A stretch of DNA of 64,000 nt from Macrococcoides epidermidis (GCF_042659445.1 NZ_JBHSSR010000001.1); one strand, 5' to 3'; positions 7,924-16,368 are shown, numbered from the stretch's first letter. The notes: generated from the sequence alone by a model not told the origin. Program-made: numbers and translations.

Positions 7924-8815
7924 TATTCTTTACATAACTTCTGTTTTTATTGCTCCCTTGAGAATGATAATTCTGTTTTAAAAATCTTCGCACACTTCTC
8001 TCTGGTACGCCGCTCCAATAAACCACGTCTTTTGTCTTAATAATACCTTGATTAATATGAAAGAGATCATCAATTATGTTGTGTAGCATCTCTGATTTCT
8101 CATATGTATGTCCACATGCACATGATACAGTTTTAAATTTGTTCAATGCTTCTACCTTATTAAGTTGTAGACATTTTGGACAACGTGGACCTGATTTCAT
8201 CTTTTCGAATGGATAATAATAAATCCTTTCAAATACTTTCGGATTATTTAATTCAACAAGTTTTTCTGCTACGTAAAGATCTTTTTTATATGTTTTTCTT
8301 TTTAATAAATACTGAATAAAACTATCGATTTGATTATGAAAGAGTATCAATGGATTACCATCATAATTTCGAATAGAGAATTGTTTATTAATAAATATAA
8401 TTTTACTTTCCACTTTATATCCCCAATTGTTTAACTCCACAATTCTAATGAGTCTGTCATGTGCTGCATCGAGCTGTACCATAATATTTTTATAGTTTCG
8501 TCCATTTTCACTAATGAAATTATCATTTTTGTATGTATATACACCACTATAGTTCTTAACGTCAAAATGATAGATCACTTTATCAACCACTATTAGAAAG
8601 TCATATTGTGATGAACCATTATTATCCAAAGTAATGTCCCAAATTTTTATACCTTCAAGTATATTTTTTAGAAGGTTATAAAACATTCTTTCTCCAGATA
8701 ATCCACTTTTATATCTGAAAAGATTGATGCGATCATTTTCTTGTAATGTAATTCTATCTTCTACTGCAAGTAAATATTGAATATATTGGTCTAGATGATG
8801 TACTTTAATAAACAT
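7913..8815 (-). CDS. NERD (nuclease-related) domain protein with zinc ribbon and C-terminal helix-turn-helix-like region
   Basis: The N-terminal half carries a NERD domain, a PD-(D/E)XK-like nuclease-related fold: GERMFYNLL near residue 41, QYDFLIVVDKVIYHFDVKNYSG near residues 69-90, with the D..D.K spacing of this fold. A four-Cys zinc ribbon follows (CPKC near 212, then CAC with GHTYEK). The last 45 residues (KDVVYWSGVPERSVRRFLKQ) look like a helix-turn-helix. The Met start at 8815 has GAGGTGA upstream. The 300-residue length and the three-part layout suggest a nucleic-acid-binding or processing protein, but NERD proteins have no settled function. It lies alone between terminators, after fabF. 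Confidence 0.85.
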   Translation of the reverse strand: MFIKVHHLDQYIQYLLAVEDRITLQENDRINLFRYKSGLSGERMFYNLLKNILEGIKIWDITLDNNGSSQYDFLIVVDKVIYHFDVKNYSGVYTYKNDNFISENGRNYKNIMVQLDAAHDRLIRIVELNNWGYKVESKIIFINKQFSIRNYDGNPLILFHNQIDSFIQYLLKRKTYKKDLYVAEKLVELNNPKVFERIYYYPFEKMKSGPRCPKCLQLNKVEALNKFKTVSCACGHTYEKSEMLHNIIDDLFHINQGIIKTKDVVYWSGVPERSVRRFLKQNYHSQGSNKNRSYVKNNGR

Positions 8816-8862
8816 ATATTCACCTCATCCACATTATAAAAATTAACATTTGTTAACACAAG

Positions 8863-8896
8863 AAAAAAGTGAGAAAAATTAATTTCTCACTTTTTT
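8863..8896 (-). terminator. Terminator after fabF
   Basis: A 14-bp perfect stem (AAAAAAGTGAGAAA with its complement) with a 6-base loop lies directly after the fabF stop codon and ends in a T run on the minus strand. It closes the fabH-fabF transcript. Confidence 0.85.
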
Positions 8897-8897
8897 C

Positions 8898-10133
8898 CTA
8901 TTCACTATATTTTTTTAAGATAAGAACTGCATTATGACCACCAAATCCCAAACTATTTGTCATCGCATATTCAATGTCGCGGTCAACGCTTTTATTTGGT
9001 ACAAAATTCAATCCGAAAGCATGTTCATCTTCCTGATGGATTGTTGGTGCAATTTTCCCTGTTTCAATAGAAAGTGCTGTAATAATTGTTTCGATTGCAC
9101 CTGTTGCACCTAATAGATGACCCGTCATTGATTTTGTAGAAGATACTAATAGATTTTCTGCATGTTCTCCGAATGTTGTCTTAATCGCTAACGCTTCATA
9201 TTCATCACCAATTGGTGTACTCGTACCATGGGCATTTAAGTAATCAATCTTATCCGCTTCAATGCCGGCATCTTTAAGTGCCATCCTCATCGTACGCACG
9301 CCACCTTCACCATTCGGTGCTGGTGCTGTAATATGATGTGCATCACCATTATTACCGTATCCTACAATTTCTGCATAGATATGAGCGCCTCGCGCTAATG
9401 CGTGGTCTAAATTTTCTAGTACGACGACACCTGCACCTTCACCCATAACAAACCCATCGCGTCCTTCCTGATATGGACGACATGCTATTTCAGGATCTGC
9501 ATTTGTACTAAGTGCACGATTAGATGTAAAACCAGCGATACTTAGACGTGTAATTGGCGCTTCTGTACCCCCTGCTATCATAACATCAGCATCTCCATAT
9601 TGTATCATTCTGGCAGCATCACCTATAGAGTTCGTTCCTGTTGCACATGCTGTAACAGTACATCCATTTGGTCCCTTTGCACCTAAATCAATAGAAACTT
9701 GTCCTGCAGCCATATCAGGAATTAACATCGGAACAAAGAATGGACTAACACGTCTAGGTCCTTTATCAACTAATGTTTGATGTGCATTTTCGAAAGATTC
9801 AATGCCACCAATTCCCGAGCCAATCCAAACGCCCACACGATCACTATTATCATCAGTAATTTCTAGTTTCGAATCATTTAATGCTTCACGTGCTGCTACC
9901 ACTGCATATTGCGTAAATCGATCCATTCGACGTGCTTCTTTCAATGGCATATGATCTTCAATATTGAAATCCTTCAATTCACCCGCTACTTTCACTGCCA
10001 TATCTTCATGCTCAATACGTGTAATAGGCGCTATGCCGTTAACGCCATTCACAGCATTTTCAAATGTAGTATGTGCATCATTACCGATAGGGCTAAGTGC
10101 ACCGATTCCAGTAATTACAACTCTATTTTTCAT
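8898..10133 (-). CDS. fabF: 3-oxoacyl-ACP synthase II FabF
   Basis: FabF is the condensing enzyme that elongates acyl-ACP with malonyl-ACP in type II fatty acid synthesis. The thiolase-fold catalytic triad is visible: Cys 163 in TACATGTNS, His 302 in NAHGTSTPIGD and His 339 in MTGHLLGATGA. Length 411 is standard. The ATG at 10133 overlaps the fabH stop as TAATG, so fabH and fabF are translationally coupled. The pair is preceded by a FapR operator, placing it in the regulon that senses malonyl-CoA. Confidence 0.98.
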   Translation of the reverse strand: MKNRVVITGIGALSPIGNDAHTTFENAVNGVNGIAPITRIEHEDMAVKVAGELKDFNIEDHMPLKEARRMDRFTQYAVVAAREALNDSKLEITDDNSDRVGVWIGSGIGGIESFENAHQTLVDKGPRRVSPFFVPMLIPDMAAGQVSIDLGAKGPNGCTVTACATGTNSIGDAARMIQYGDADVMIAGGTEAPITRLSIAGFTSNRALSTNADPEIACRPYQEGRDGFVMGEGAGVVVLENLDHALARGAHIYAEIVGYGNNGDAHHITAPAPNGEGGVRTMRMALKDAGIEADKIDYLNAHGTSTPIGDEYEALAIKTTFGEHAENLLVSSTKSMTGHLLGATGAIETIITALSIETGKIAPTIHQEDEHAFGLNFVPNKSVDRDIEYAMTNSLGFGGHNAVLILKKYSE

Positions 10134-11086
10134 TATTTTCTCTCCTTATCTCCCCAAATTAATGTCATAGCACCGTATGTCAGACCTCCACCAAACCCAA
10201 CAAAAACTAATTTAGAACCGTTTTTAATCTTCCCTTGTTCTAATTCATGGAATAATGAAAGCGGTATGCTGGCTGCTGATGTATTACCATATCTATCGAC
10301 AGTAACACTCATTTTCTCTGGAGGTATCCCTAAACGTTCACGTGCTGATTCCATAATACGTATATTGGCCTGATGTGGAATAAACATATCAATTTCTTCT
10401 GGCTTTAGACCCGCTTTCTCAACTGACTTCAATGAAACATCACCCATAATACGTACCGCAAATTTAAATACTTCACGACCATTCATTTCAAGTAATCCAG
10501 TTTCTTTATTATCAAATAAATATTTACCGCCAGAACCATCGCTTCCCCATTCATGAGATAGGAAGCCATATCCTTCAGCAACTTCACTCACAATGACAGC
10601 TGCAGCCCCATCTCCAAATAAAATTGCTGTATTACGATCATTTAAATCTGCAATTTTAGTTAACTTTTCTGCGCCTACTACTAAAATATTTTTACATAAC
10701 CCTGTTTTAATGAATTGTTCTGCTGTAATTAAACTATAGATAAAGCCTGTACATGCTGCGAGTTGATCCATTGCGGGAACATTTCTTAATCCAAGTTTAT
10801 CCTGAAGCATCGTTGCTACAGACGGGAATTTATGATCGCCTGTTGCAGTTGCTACAATAACCATATCTATTTCTTCTTTCTTTATTTTAGCATTTTTAAT
10901 TGCATTTTCACATGCAATGTATGCTAAATCACTCACATCCTGATCAGCTCTTGCAAATCTTCTTTCTTTAATACCTGTCATTTGTGAAATCCATTCATCA
11001 GAAGTGTCCAGATAACTTTCAAAATGTTCATTCGTTACTATTTTTTCCGGAATATATACCCCTATACCTTTAATACCGACATTCAT
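10133..11086 (-). CDS. fabH: 3-oxoacyl-ACP synthase III FabH
   Basis: FabH starts fatty acid synthesis by condensing an acyl-CoA primer with malonyl-ACP; in this group the primers are usually branched-chain acyl-CoAs. The catalytic residues are Cys 112 (AACTGFIYSL), His 238 (PHQANIRIM) and Asn 268 (RYGNTSAASIP). At 317 residues it is slightly longer than the S. aureus enzyme. It is the first gene of the fabH-fabF pair. Upstream lies a near-perfect FapR box, 24 bases before the ATG, and beyond it the end of the Med-like gene, the same neighbourhood as in Bacillus subtilis (med-comZ-fabHA-fabF); no comZ is present here. Confidence 0.98.
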   Translation of the reverse strand: MNVGIKGIGVYIPEKIVTNEHFESYLDTSDEWISQMTGIKERRFARADQDVSDLAYIACENAIKNAKIKKEEIDMVIVATATGDHKFPSVATMLQDKLGLRNVPAMDQLAACTGFIYSLITAEQFIKTGLCKNILVVGAEKLTKIADLNDRNTAILFGDGAAAVIVSEVAEGYGFLSHEWGSDGSGGKYLFDNKETGLLEMNGREVFKFAVRIMGDVSLKSVEKAGLKPEEIDMFIPHQANIRIMESARERLGIPPEKMSVTVDRYGNTSAASIPLSLFHELEQGKIKNGSKLVFVGFGGGLTYGAMTLIWGDKERK

Positions 11087-11109
11087 ATTCGCACCTCTTA
11101 TATCTACTT

Positions 11110-11126
11110 TTAGTATCTGGTACTAA
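11110..11126. promoter_or_regulatory. FapR operator of fabH-fabF
   Basis: On the minus strand the site reads TTAGTACCAGATACTAA, a 17-base dyad matching the FapR consensus (TTAGTACCTGNTACTAA type) with one difference in the centre. It lies 24 bases before the fabH start. FapR represses lipid synthesis genes until malonyl-CoA releases it. Confidence 0.92.
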
Positions 11127-11136
11127 TTTACCACAA

Positions 11137-11171
11137 AAAATAAAGAACTTCAAATAGAAGTCCTTTATTTT
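11137..11171 (-). terminator. Terminator after the Med-like gene
   Basis: A 15-bp stem with one mismatch and a 5-base loop overlaps the stop codon of the Med-like frame at 11165 and is followed by a T run on the minus strand. It separates this gene from the FapR-controlled fabH promoter. Confidence 0.65.
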
Positions 11172-12171
11172 TCAGCATCGATTTCGAGATAAACATTCGC
11201 ATTATTTTTAGGTGCTTTTTTGCCATTTGGCAGTTTATCTGTTTTCTTATATTCCTCAATCATTTTTTCTATTTTTTCAATCGTGCTTGATGATACTAAC
11301 GGAGAATAACCCTGCAGCTCACTAATATTATCTTTCATACCATAATATTTTGTTCCACCCACAAGCCTACCTTCTGAGTATTCTCTTGCAATATCCTGAT
11401 ACAACGTTGAAATATCCTGCACAGTACTTGCCAGAACAAAGTCTCCGAGATAGCTTTGGTCCGTGATATATCCAATTGCTTTACGATCATAATCTTTAAC
11501 AATTCCCATGACTTCACTGTTAATTCCATCTGCTGCCGGATAAAATACATCCACATCATTTTCAATCATTTTTTTGTGATGACACTTACATCATTATTAT
11601 ATTCCCAAGTCTTCACAAAAGAAGCCTGAATGACAGTTTTGTTATTTTCATAATATGCACCATCCATAAATCCCTTAACTTCAGGCTGATAATCGAATGC
11701 ACCTATCACGCCGATTTGATGTGTCTTTGATTCGTGACTAGCTAAGTAACCAGCAAAAAAGCCCATGCTATACGCTTCTATATTAAGTGCAGAAACATTT
11801 TTGTGTTTACTTATCCCGTTTGTAAAAACAAAGTGAACATCAGGATATTTTTTTGCATATTCATTAAAGATTTTTTCATACATTGATCCTTGTCCATAAA
11901 TAATAGAGACATCTCTATCAAGAAATTCATTCAGTACTAGTTTAGTTTTTTCATCATTATCTATATTTTCCTGTATGTAAAAGTTTGAATCATATTCCTG
12001 AACAATATCCAGTACTGCTTTATAACCTTTAGTCCCCCAAGTCTGATCATTGATTGATTCAGGAAAGATAAAACCGACACTATTTATTTCATGATATTTT
12101 GGGATTTTAATATAAACTATCGTACCAAGTACTGTAATAAGCACTACTAGAAAAACGAGAAATTTTTTCAT
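11165..12171 (-). pseudogene. Med-like BMP-family surface protein split by a one-base frameshift
   Basis: Two consecutive frames together make one protein of the BMP/Med family (substrate-binding-protein fold; Med is a positive regulator of competence in B. subtilis). The first, 12171 to 11566, gives 201 residues with an N-terminal membrane anchor and family blocks FPESINDQTWGTKGYK, YGQGSMYE, GFFAGYLA and IGAFDYQPEVKGFMDGA. The second, 11569 to 11165, gives 134 residues with FYPAADG, IGYITDQSYLGD and STVQDIS. The break is in seven A residues (ACA AAA AAA TGA, minus strand); an eighth A would restore one reading frame. The A_AAA_AAA run also has the form of a -1 slippery heptamer, and the stop and next ATG overlap as ATGA. 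So it may be a sequencing indel, a real pseudogene, or recoding/reinitiation. There is no lipobox Cys, unlike B. subtilis Med. Position next to fabHF and yjzD supports the family assignment. Confidence 0.8.
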
Positions 12172-12259
12172 TTTTTATTCCTTTCAATGTCAGGGGTATA
12201 CAATTTGCGTACACTCTTTTATAATAATTAATATAACATCTTTCATGGGGGATAAACAT

Positions 12260-12454
12260 ATGCAATATATTATGACATTTGTTTGGGCTTTTATTTTAGT
12301 TCAAATGGGTAACTTCGTATTAATGAGTTTAGGTGGCGGAAATGACTTAAACTTACCATTCGCAACAATTATTAGTGTTATCTTTGGTATATTAGCAATT
12401 ATTATTGCACACCTTGTTCCAAATGAGCCAATTCCAGCACACGAAGAGCATTAA
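12260..12454 (+). CDS. YjzD/DUF2929-family small membrane protein
   Basis: This is a 64-residue protein with two membrane segments (about residues 2-23 and 34-54) joined by a Gly-rich turn (LGGGNDLNLPF) and ending in a short charged tail with PNEPIPAHEEH. It resembles the YjzD (DUF2929) proteins of bacilli and staphylococci, which lie near med and fabH in both groups. The ATG at 12260 is chosen over an in-frame ATG at 12245 because the latter lies in the G-rich ribosome-binding site. Function unknown. It is convergent with clpB and shares its terminator. Confidence 0.8.
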   Translation: MQYIMTFVWAFILVQMGNFVLMSLGGGNDLNLPFATIISVIFGILAIIIAHLVPNEPIPAHEEH

Positions 12455-12482
12455 AAAAACGAGACAGCTGTCTCGTTTTTTT
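12453..12482. terminator. Bidirectional terminator between yjzD-like gene and clpB
   Basis: A perfect 15-bp inverted repeat without spacer (AAAAAAACGAGACAG, CTGTCTCGTTTTTTT) gives T runs on both strands. It serves the convergent genes on either side. Confidence 0.9.
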
Positions 12483-15064
12483 TATACCATAAATTTAACT
12501 TCATCATTTACGCGATCTACTTTAATCACTGTTCCTTCTGAATAATCTTCTTTAATCAGTAATCTAGCTAATGGCGTTTCGATTTCTTTTTGAACAAATC
12601 GCTTCAATGGTCTTGCACCAAACTGTGGCTCATAAGCTGTGTCGGCAATCCATCGCTTGATTTCATCCGTTAATTCAACTTTTACACCACGACTATCTAA
12701 ACGCGTATTTAATTCACGCACTATTTTATCAACAATAAATGTCATATCATTTCTACTCAATGGTTTAAATAGTACAATATCATCCATACGGTTTAATATT
12801 TCTGGTTTAAAGTGTAAATGTAATGCATCCATTACATTCGTTCTTGCTGTCTCTGTAATTTCTTCATTTTCAATGCCATCTAATAAATATTGTGATCCGA
12901 TGTTACTTGTCATAATGATAATAGTATTTTTAAAATCTACGATTCTTCCTTTAGAATCTGTTAAACGGCCTTCATCTAATAATTGTAATAATACATTAAA
13001 TACATCGCTATGTGCTTTTTCAATTTCATCTAATAAGAGCACTGTATATGGATTTCTTCGAACCGCTTCAGTTAATTGTCCACCTTCTTCATGGCCAATG
13101 TAACCAGGAGGCGCACCTATTAATCGAGAAACTGCATGTTTCTCCATATATTCACTCATATCAATGCGTACCATATGTTTTTCAGAATCGAATAAAGTGC
13201 TGGCTAACGTTTTAGCAAGTTCAGTTTTACCGACCCCTGTTGGCCCTAAGAATAAGAAACTTCCGATAGGACGATTAGGATCTTTAATTCCAGCTCGTGC
13301 ACGTACGACTGCATCTGCTACTAAATCAACCGCTTCATCCTGACCAACGACACGTTCATGTAGAATCTCAGATAATTTTAATAATTTCTCTTTCTCAGTT
13401 TCAACTAATTTACTTACTGGAATGCCCGTCCATTGTGAAACAATATAACCAATTTCTTCTTCAGTTACAACTTCTCGAATTAAACGGTCAGTGCCTTTCG
13501 TTTCTTCAATCAAACTGTCTTCCAGATCAGCTAATTCTTTCTCAACTTGCGGTATTTTACCATATTGTAATTCAGAGGCTTTACCTAAATCATAGTTACT
13601 TTGAGCTTCTTCCAGCGCTGTACGATATTTATCAAGTTCAGCTCGTTTTTCCTGAACGATACTAATTTGAGATTTTTCTTTTTCAACACGTGCCTGTAAA
13701 GTCTGCTGTTTCTCTTTCTCATCTGCAAGTTCACGTTGAAGTTCAGATAAACGGCTTTGACTCTTACTATCTGTTTCATTTTTTAATGCTTTTTCTTCAA
13801 TCTCGAGTTGTAATACACGACGATTCACAGCATCTAGCTCTGTAGGATTAGAACCCATTTCCGTACGAATCGTAGCACATGCCTGGTCTACAAGGTCGAT
13901 CGCTTTGTCCGGTAGAAATCTATCTGTAATATAACGGTCTGATAATTCTGCTGCTGCAACAAGTGCTGTATCCTGAATTCTTACACCATGATGCACTTCA
14001 TAACGTTCCTTTAAACCACGTAAAATTGAGATCGTATCTTCTAAATCAGGTTCAGCTACATTTACTTTCTGGAAGCGACGTTCTAAAGCTGAGTCCTTTT
14101 CAATATATTGTCGGTATTCATTTAAAGTTGTTGCACCGATACAATGTAACTCACCACGCGCGAGCATTGGCTTTAACATATTACCTGCATCCATGGCACC
14201 ATCTGTTTTACCTGCGCCGACTAACATATGGATTTCGTCGATGAATAATAAAATTTTACCATCTGATTCTTTAACTTCTTTTAGCACTGCTTTTAAACGT
14301 TCTTCAAACTCACCACGGAATTTTGCGCCTGCAACAAGTGCTGATAAATCAAGTTCAAATATCGTTTTATCCAGTAATGCATCAGGTACATCTTTTTTTA
14401 CAATACGTTGCGCTAATCCTTCAACAATTGCTGTTTTACCTACACCTGGTTCACCAATTAAAATCGGATTATTTTTTGTTTTACGGCTTAATATACGAAT
14501 CGTATTACGCACTTCTTCATCACGTCCGATAACCGGATCCATTTTTCCGTTCCTTACTTCTTCTACTAAATCACGTCCATATTTCTTTAATACCTCATAT
14601 TGAACTTCCGGATTTTGTGTCGTCACGTGGTTTCCTCCTCTAATCTGATTTAAGATTTCAAATACTACTTCAGCTTTATTACCAACAAATGATCTTGTAG
14701 GTGCATGTGTTTCAATTGCAGCTAATATAATATGTTCTACAGAAATATAATGATCATCCATTTCATTCATCTTTTTTTCTCCTGCATTCAGTAGCTGATT
14801 AATGCCATTGCTTAAATATTGTCCATACTGGACATTACCCTCTACTCGGGGCATTTTAGTTAATGCCTCATTTAAAATGCTCTCATATGCTTTTATATCT
14901 AAATTACTGCGTTCAAATATAGTATTTAACATGCTGTCACTTTGTATTACAAAATGTTTCATTAGATTTTCTACTTCTATCGTTTGAAGTTTTTCTTCTA
15001 CTGCGTCATTTTGAGCAAATTCTAAGGCAGCCTGTACGTTATATGTCATCTTATCTATATTCAT
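12482..15064 (-). CDS. clpB: ATP-dependent disaggregase ClpB
   Basis: ClpB is a hexameric AAA+ chaperone that, with DnaK, extracts proteins from heat-induced aggregates. The order is: Clp N-terminal repeat domain (1-145), first AAA domain with GEPGVGKTAIVEG and ILLFIDEIHMLVGAG, the long coiled-coil middle domain (about 400-525, rich in Glu, Lys and Gln), and the second AAA domain with GPTGVGKTELAKT and VLLLDEIEKAH. No ClpP-binding IGF/L loop is evident, as expected for ClpB. The ATG at 15064 is preferred over a TTG one codon upstream because of spacing from GAGGTGA. Length 860 is normal. A perfect CtsR operator lies just upstream. Confidence 0.97.
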   Translation of the reverse strand: MNIDKMTYNVQAALEFAQNDAVEEKLQTIEVENLMKHFVIQSDSMLNTIFERSNLDIKAYESILNEALTKMPRVEGNVQYGQYLSNGINQLLNAGEKKMNEMDDHYISVEHIILAAIETHAPTRSFVGNKAEVVFEILNQIRGGNHVTTQNPEVQYEVLKKYGRDLVEEVRNGKMDPVIGRDEEVRNTIRILSRKTKNNPILIGEPGVGKTAIVEGLAQRIVKKDVPDALLDKTIFELDLSALVAGAKFRGEFEERLKAVLKEVKESDGKILLFIDEIHMLVGAGKTDGAMDAGNMLKPMLARGELHCIGATTLNEYRQYIEKDSALERRFQKVNVAEPDLEDTISILRGLKERYEVHHGVRIQDTALVAAAELSDRYITDRFLPDKAIDLVDQACATIRTEMGSNPTELDAVNRRVLQLEIEEKALKNETDSKSQSRLSELQRELADEKEKQQTLQARVEKEKSQISIVQEKRAELDKYRTALEEAQSNYDLGKASELQYGKIPQVEKELADLEDSLIEETKGTDRLIREVVTEEEIGYIVSQWTGIPVSKLVETEKEKLLKLSEILHERVVGQDEAVDLVADAVVRARAGIKDPNRPIGSFLFLGPTGVGKTELAKTLASTLFDSEKHMVRIDMSEYMEKHAVSRLIGAPPGYIGHEEGGQLTEAVRRNPYTVLLLDEIEKAHSDVFNVLLQLLDEGRLTDSKGRIVDFKNTIIIMTSNIGSQYLLDGIENEEITETARTNVMDALHLHFKPEILNRMDDIVLFKPLSRNDMTFIVDKIVRELNTRLDSRGVKVELTDEIKRWIADTAYEPQFGARPLKRFVQKEIETPLARLLIKEDYSEGTVIKVDRVNDEVKFMV

Positions 15065-15083
15065 CAAATCACCTCATCAATAG

Positions 15084-15100
15084 TTTGACTATCTTTGACT
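15084..15100 (-). promoter_or_regulatory. CtsR operator of clpB
   Basis: The minus strand reads AGTCAAAGATAGTCAAA, an exact match to the CtsR heptad repeat RGTCAAANANRGTCAAA. It lies 20 bases before the clpB start and would block its promoter until heat inactivates CtsR. Confidence 0.92.
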
Positions 15101-15173
15101 ATAATAGTATTATAAAACCAATTCACAGAAAAAACAAATTATCCACCTTGTATCTAACACAAAGTATTATTTT

Positions 15174-15197
15174 TACAAGAAATCATTATTTCTTGTA
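15174..15197. promoter_or_regulatory. 24-bp palindrome upstream of fnr
   Basis: Two perfect 10-base arms (TACAAGAAAT and ATTTCTTGTA) flank CATT, directly before an extended -10 sequence. The position covers the -35 region of the likely fnr promoter, as expected for an operator. It does not match TGTGA-N6-TCACA, so the regulator is not obvious; it could bind Fnr, another CRP-family protein or an unrelated repressor. Confidence 0.6.
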
Positions 15198-15206
15198 TGA
15201 TATAAT
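15198..15206 (+). promoter_or_regulatory. Extended -10 promoter element of fnr
   Basis: TGATATAAT is a consensus extended -10 element (TGnTATAAT), 34 bases before the fnr ATG. The palindrome immediately upstream replaces a recognisable -35 box, which suggests activator- or repressor-dependent transcription. Confidence 0.6.
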
Positions 15207-15239
15207 ATATTCAATCTAATAAAGATACGGGTGATAAAA

Positions 15240-15935
15240 ATGGTACATACTGAATACCATGAAGCAATAAGTATAATCAATTACATAACTGAAGAAGGTA
15301 AGCTTGAGACATATGAACAAAATCAATATATTTATCAGGCAGAGGATCCTGCGAATGCAATATATGTCATTAAAAGCGGTAATGTAGTTATTCATCGTGT
15401 ATTAGAAGATGGAAAAGAATTTTCAATGAAATTACTAGGTCCAAGAAATATCTTTGGTTCTACAACTTTATTTTGCGGATTAAAAAAACATTCATTATTC
15501 GCTAAAACAAAGACAAAAGTTTCTGTTTATAAGATGGATATCGAACAGTTTGAAAATGCTATATTAAATGACGAAGTGTTAAACTATGAATGGTTATTGT
15601 GGATTCAAAATGAGAATGCAAAGCAGGAATATAAATTAAGAGATTTATACACGTTAGGTAAAAAAGGTGCAGTGTACTCTACACTAATAAGATTATCAAA
15701 TACCTATGGTACTTCAACTGAAGACGGCATCCAGCTTAATATTGATATGACGAATAATGAGTTAGCTAACTTTGGCGGTACAACACGTGAAGGAGTCAAC
15801 CGAATTATCAGCGAATTGAAGTCTAAAAATATCATAGCGACACAAGGTAAAAGGATTACGATAAAAAATATTGACTATCTTAAAGATCAGATTAATTGTG
15901 AAAATTGTCCGATTAATATTTGCAAAATGGAATAA
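15240..15935 (+). CDS. fnr: Fnr-type Crp-family regulator with C-terminal iron-sulfur cysteines
   Basis: This 231-residue transcription factor of the Crp/Fnr family probably switches genes for anaerobic growth. Residues about 15-115 form the cyclic-nucleotide-binding-type domain, followed by the dimer helix and a winged helix-turn-helix (TNNELANFGGTTREGVNRII, about 171-190). The C-terminus has Cys 220, 223 and 228 (CENCPINIC), the CX2CX4C spacing that in B. subtilis Fnr holds a 4Fe-4S cluster. Asp 135 (LRDLY) matches the position of its non-Cys ligand. The N-terminal cysteines of E. coli FNR are absent. The ATG at 15240 is preferred over a GTG at 15231 because that GTG lies in the GGGTGA ribosome-binding site. 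S. aureus is not known to have such a protein. It is convergent with sufT and divergent from clpB. Confidence 0.88.
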   Translation: MVHTEYHEAISIINYITEEGKLETYEQNQYIYQAEDPANAIYVIKSGNVVIHRVLEDGKEFSMKLLGPRNIFGSTTLFCGLKKHSLFAKTKTKVSVYKMDIEQFENAILNDEVLNYEWLLWIQNENAKQEYKLRDLYTLGKKGAVYSTLIRLSNTYGTSTEDGIQLNIDMTNNELANFGGTTREGVNRIISELKSKNIIATQGKRITIKNIDYLKDQINCENCPINICKME

Positions 15936-15965
15936 AAACAGAGACATGAAAATGTCTCTGTTTTT
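15934..15965. terminator. Bidirectional terminator between fnr and sufT
   Basis: A perfect 14-bp stem (AAAAACAGAGACAT with its complement) and a GAAA loop, with A and T tails, lies between two convergent genes and serves both. Confidence 0.9.
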
Positions 15966-16272
15966 AGCTTACACCTAATGCTATCTTAGCGTAACGGCTC
16001 ATCATGTCTTTTGACCACACTGGATTCCAGACGATATTTACTTCAACATCTTTTACTTCTGGTAATTCTCCTAGTGCAGTTTTAACCTGATCGATAATTT
16101 GTGGGCCCATCGGACATCCCATTGATGTTAATGTCATATCTACATTGACTAATCCATCATCATCCATATCTACGTGATAAACTAGTCCTAAATTTACGAT
16201 ATCTATACCTAATTCTGGGTCGATAACATTCTCTAATGCACCCATAATACTATCTTTCATTGCTTCTTCCAT
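15964..16272 (-). CDS. sufT: Iron-sulfur assembly factor SufT (MIP18/DUF59 family)
   Basis: This 102-residue single-domain protein of the MIP18 (DUF59) family carries the family hallmarks DPELGIDIVNLGLVY (residues 18-32) and LTSMGCPMGP with the conserved Cys, and ends in VWNPVWSKDMMSRYAKIALG. In S. aureus SufT is an auxiliary factor in maturing iron-sulfur proteins when demand is high, including those needed for lipoic acid synthesis. It sits between fnr and the HAD/cdr pair, in the same order (clpB side to cdr side) as in S. aureus. The ATG at 16272 follows GAGGTGA. It is monocistronic. Confidence 0.9.
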   Translation of the reverse strand: MEEAMKDSIMGALENVIDPELGIDIVNLGLVYHVDMDDDGLVNVDMTLTSMGCPMGPQIIDQVKTALGELPEVKDVEVNIVWNPVWSKDMMSRYAKIALGVS

Positions 16273-16368
16273 TTATATCACCTCATTCTTTGTTATAATC
16301 TAAATATAACAAATATCAAACTTATTTCAAATTAATAAATTTTCATACTGATTAAAGGAGTTTTTACT

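Noticed and set aside
13297..14603. Several plus-strand open frames of 69-136 codons inside clpB
   Set aside because: They are antisense shadows of a highly conserved gene, with no ribosome-binding sites and atypical composition.
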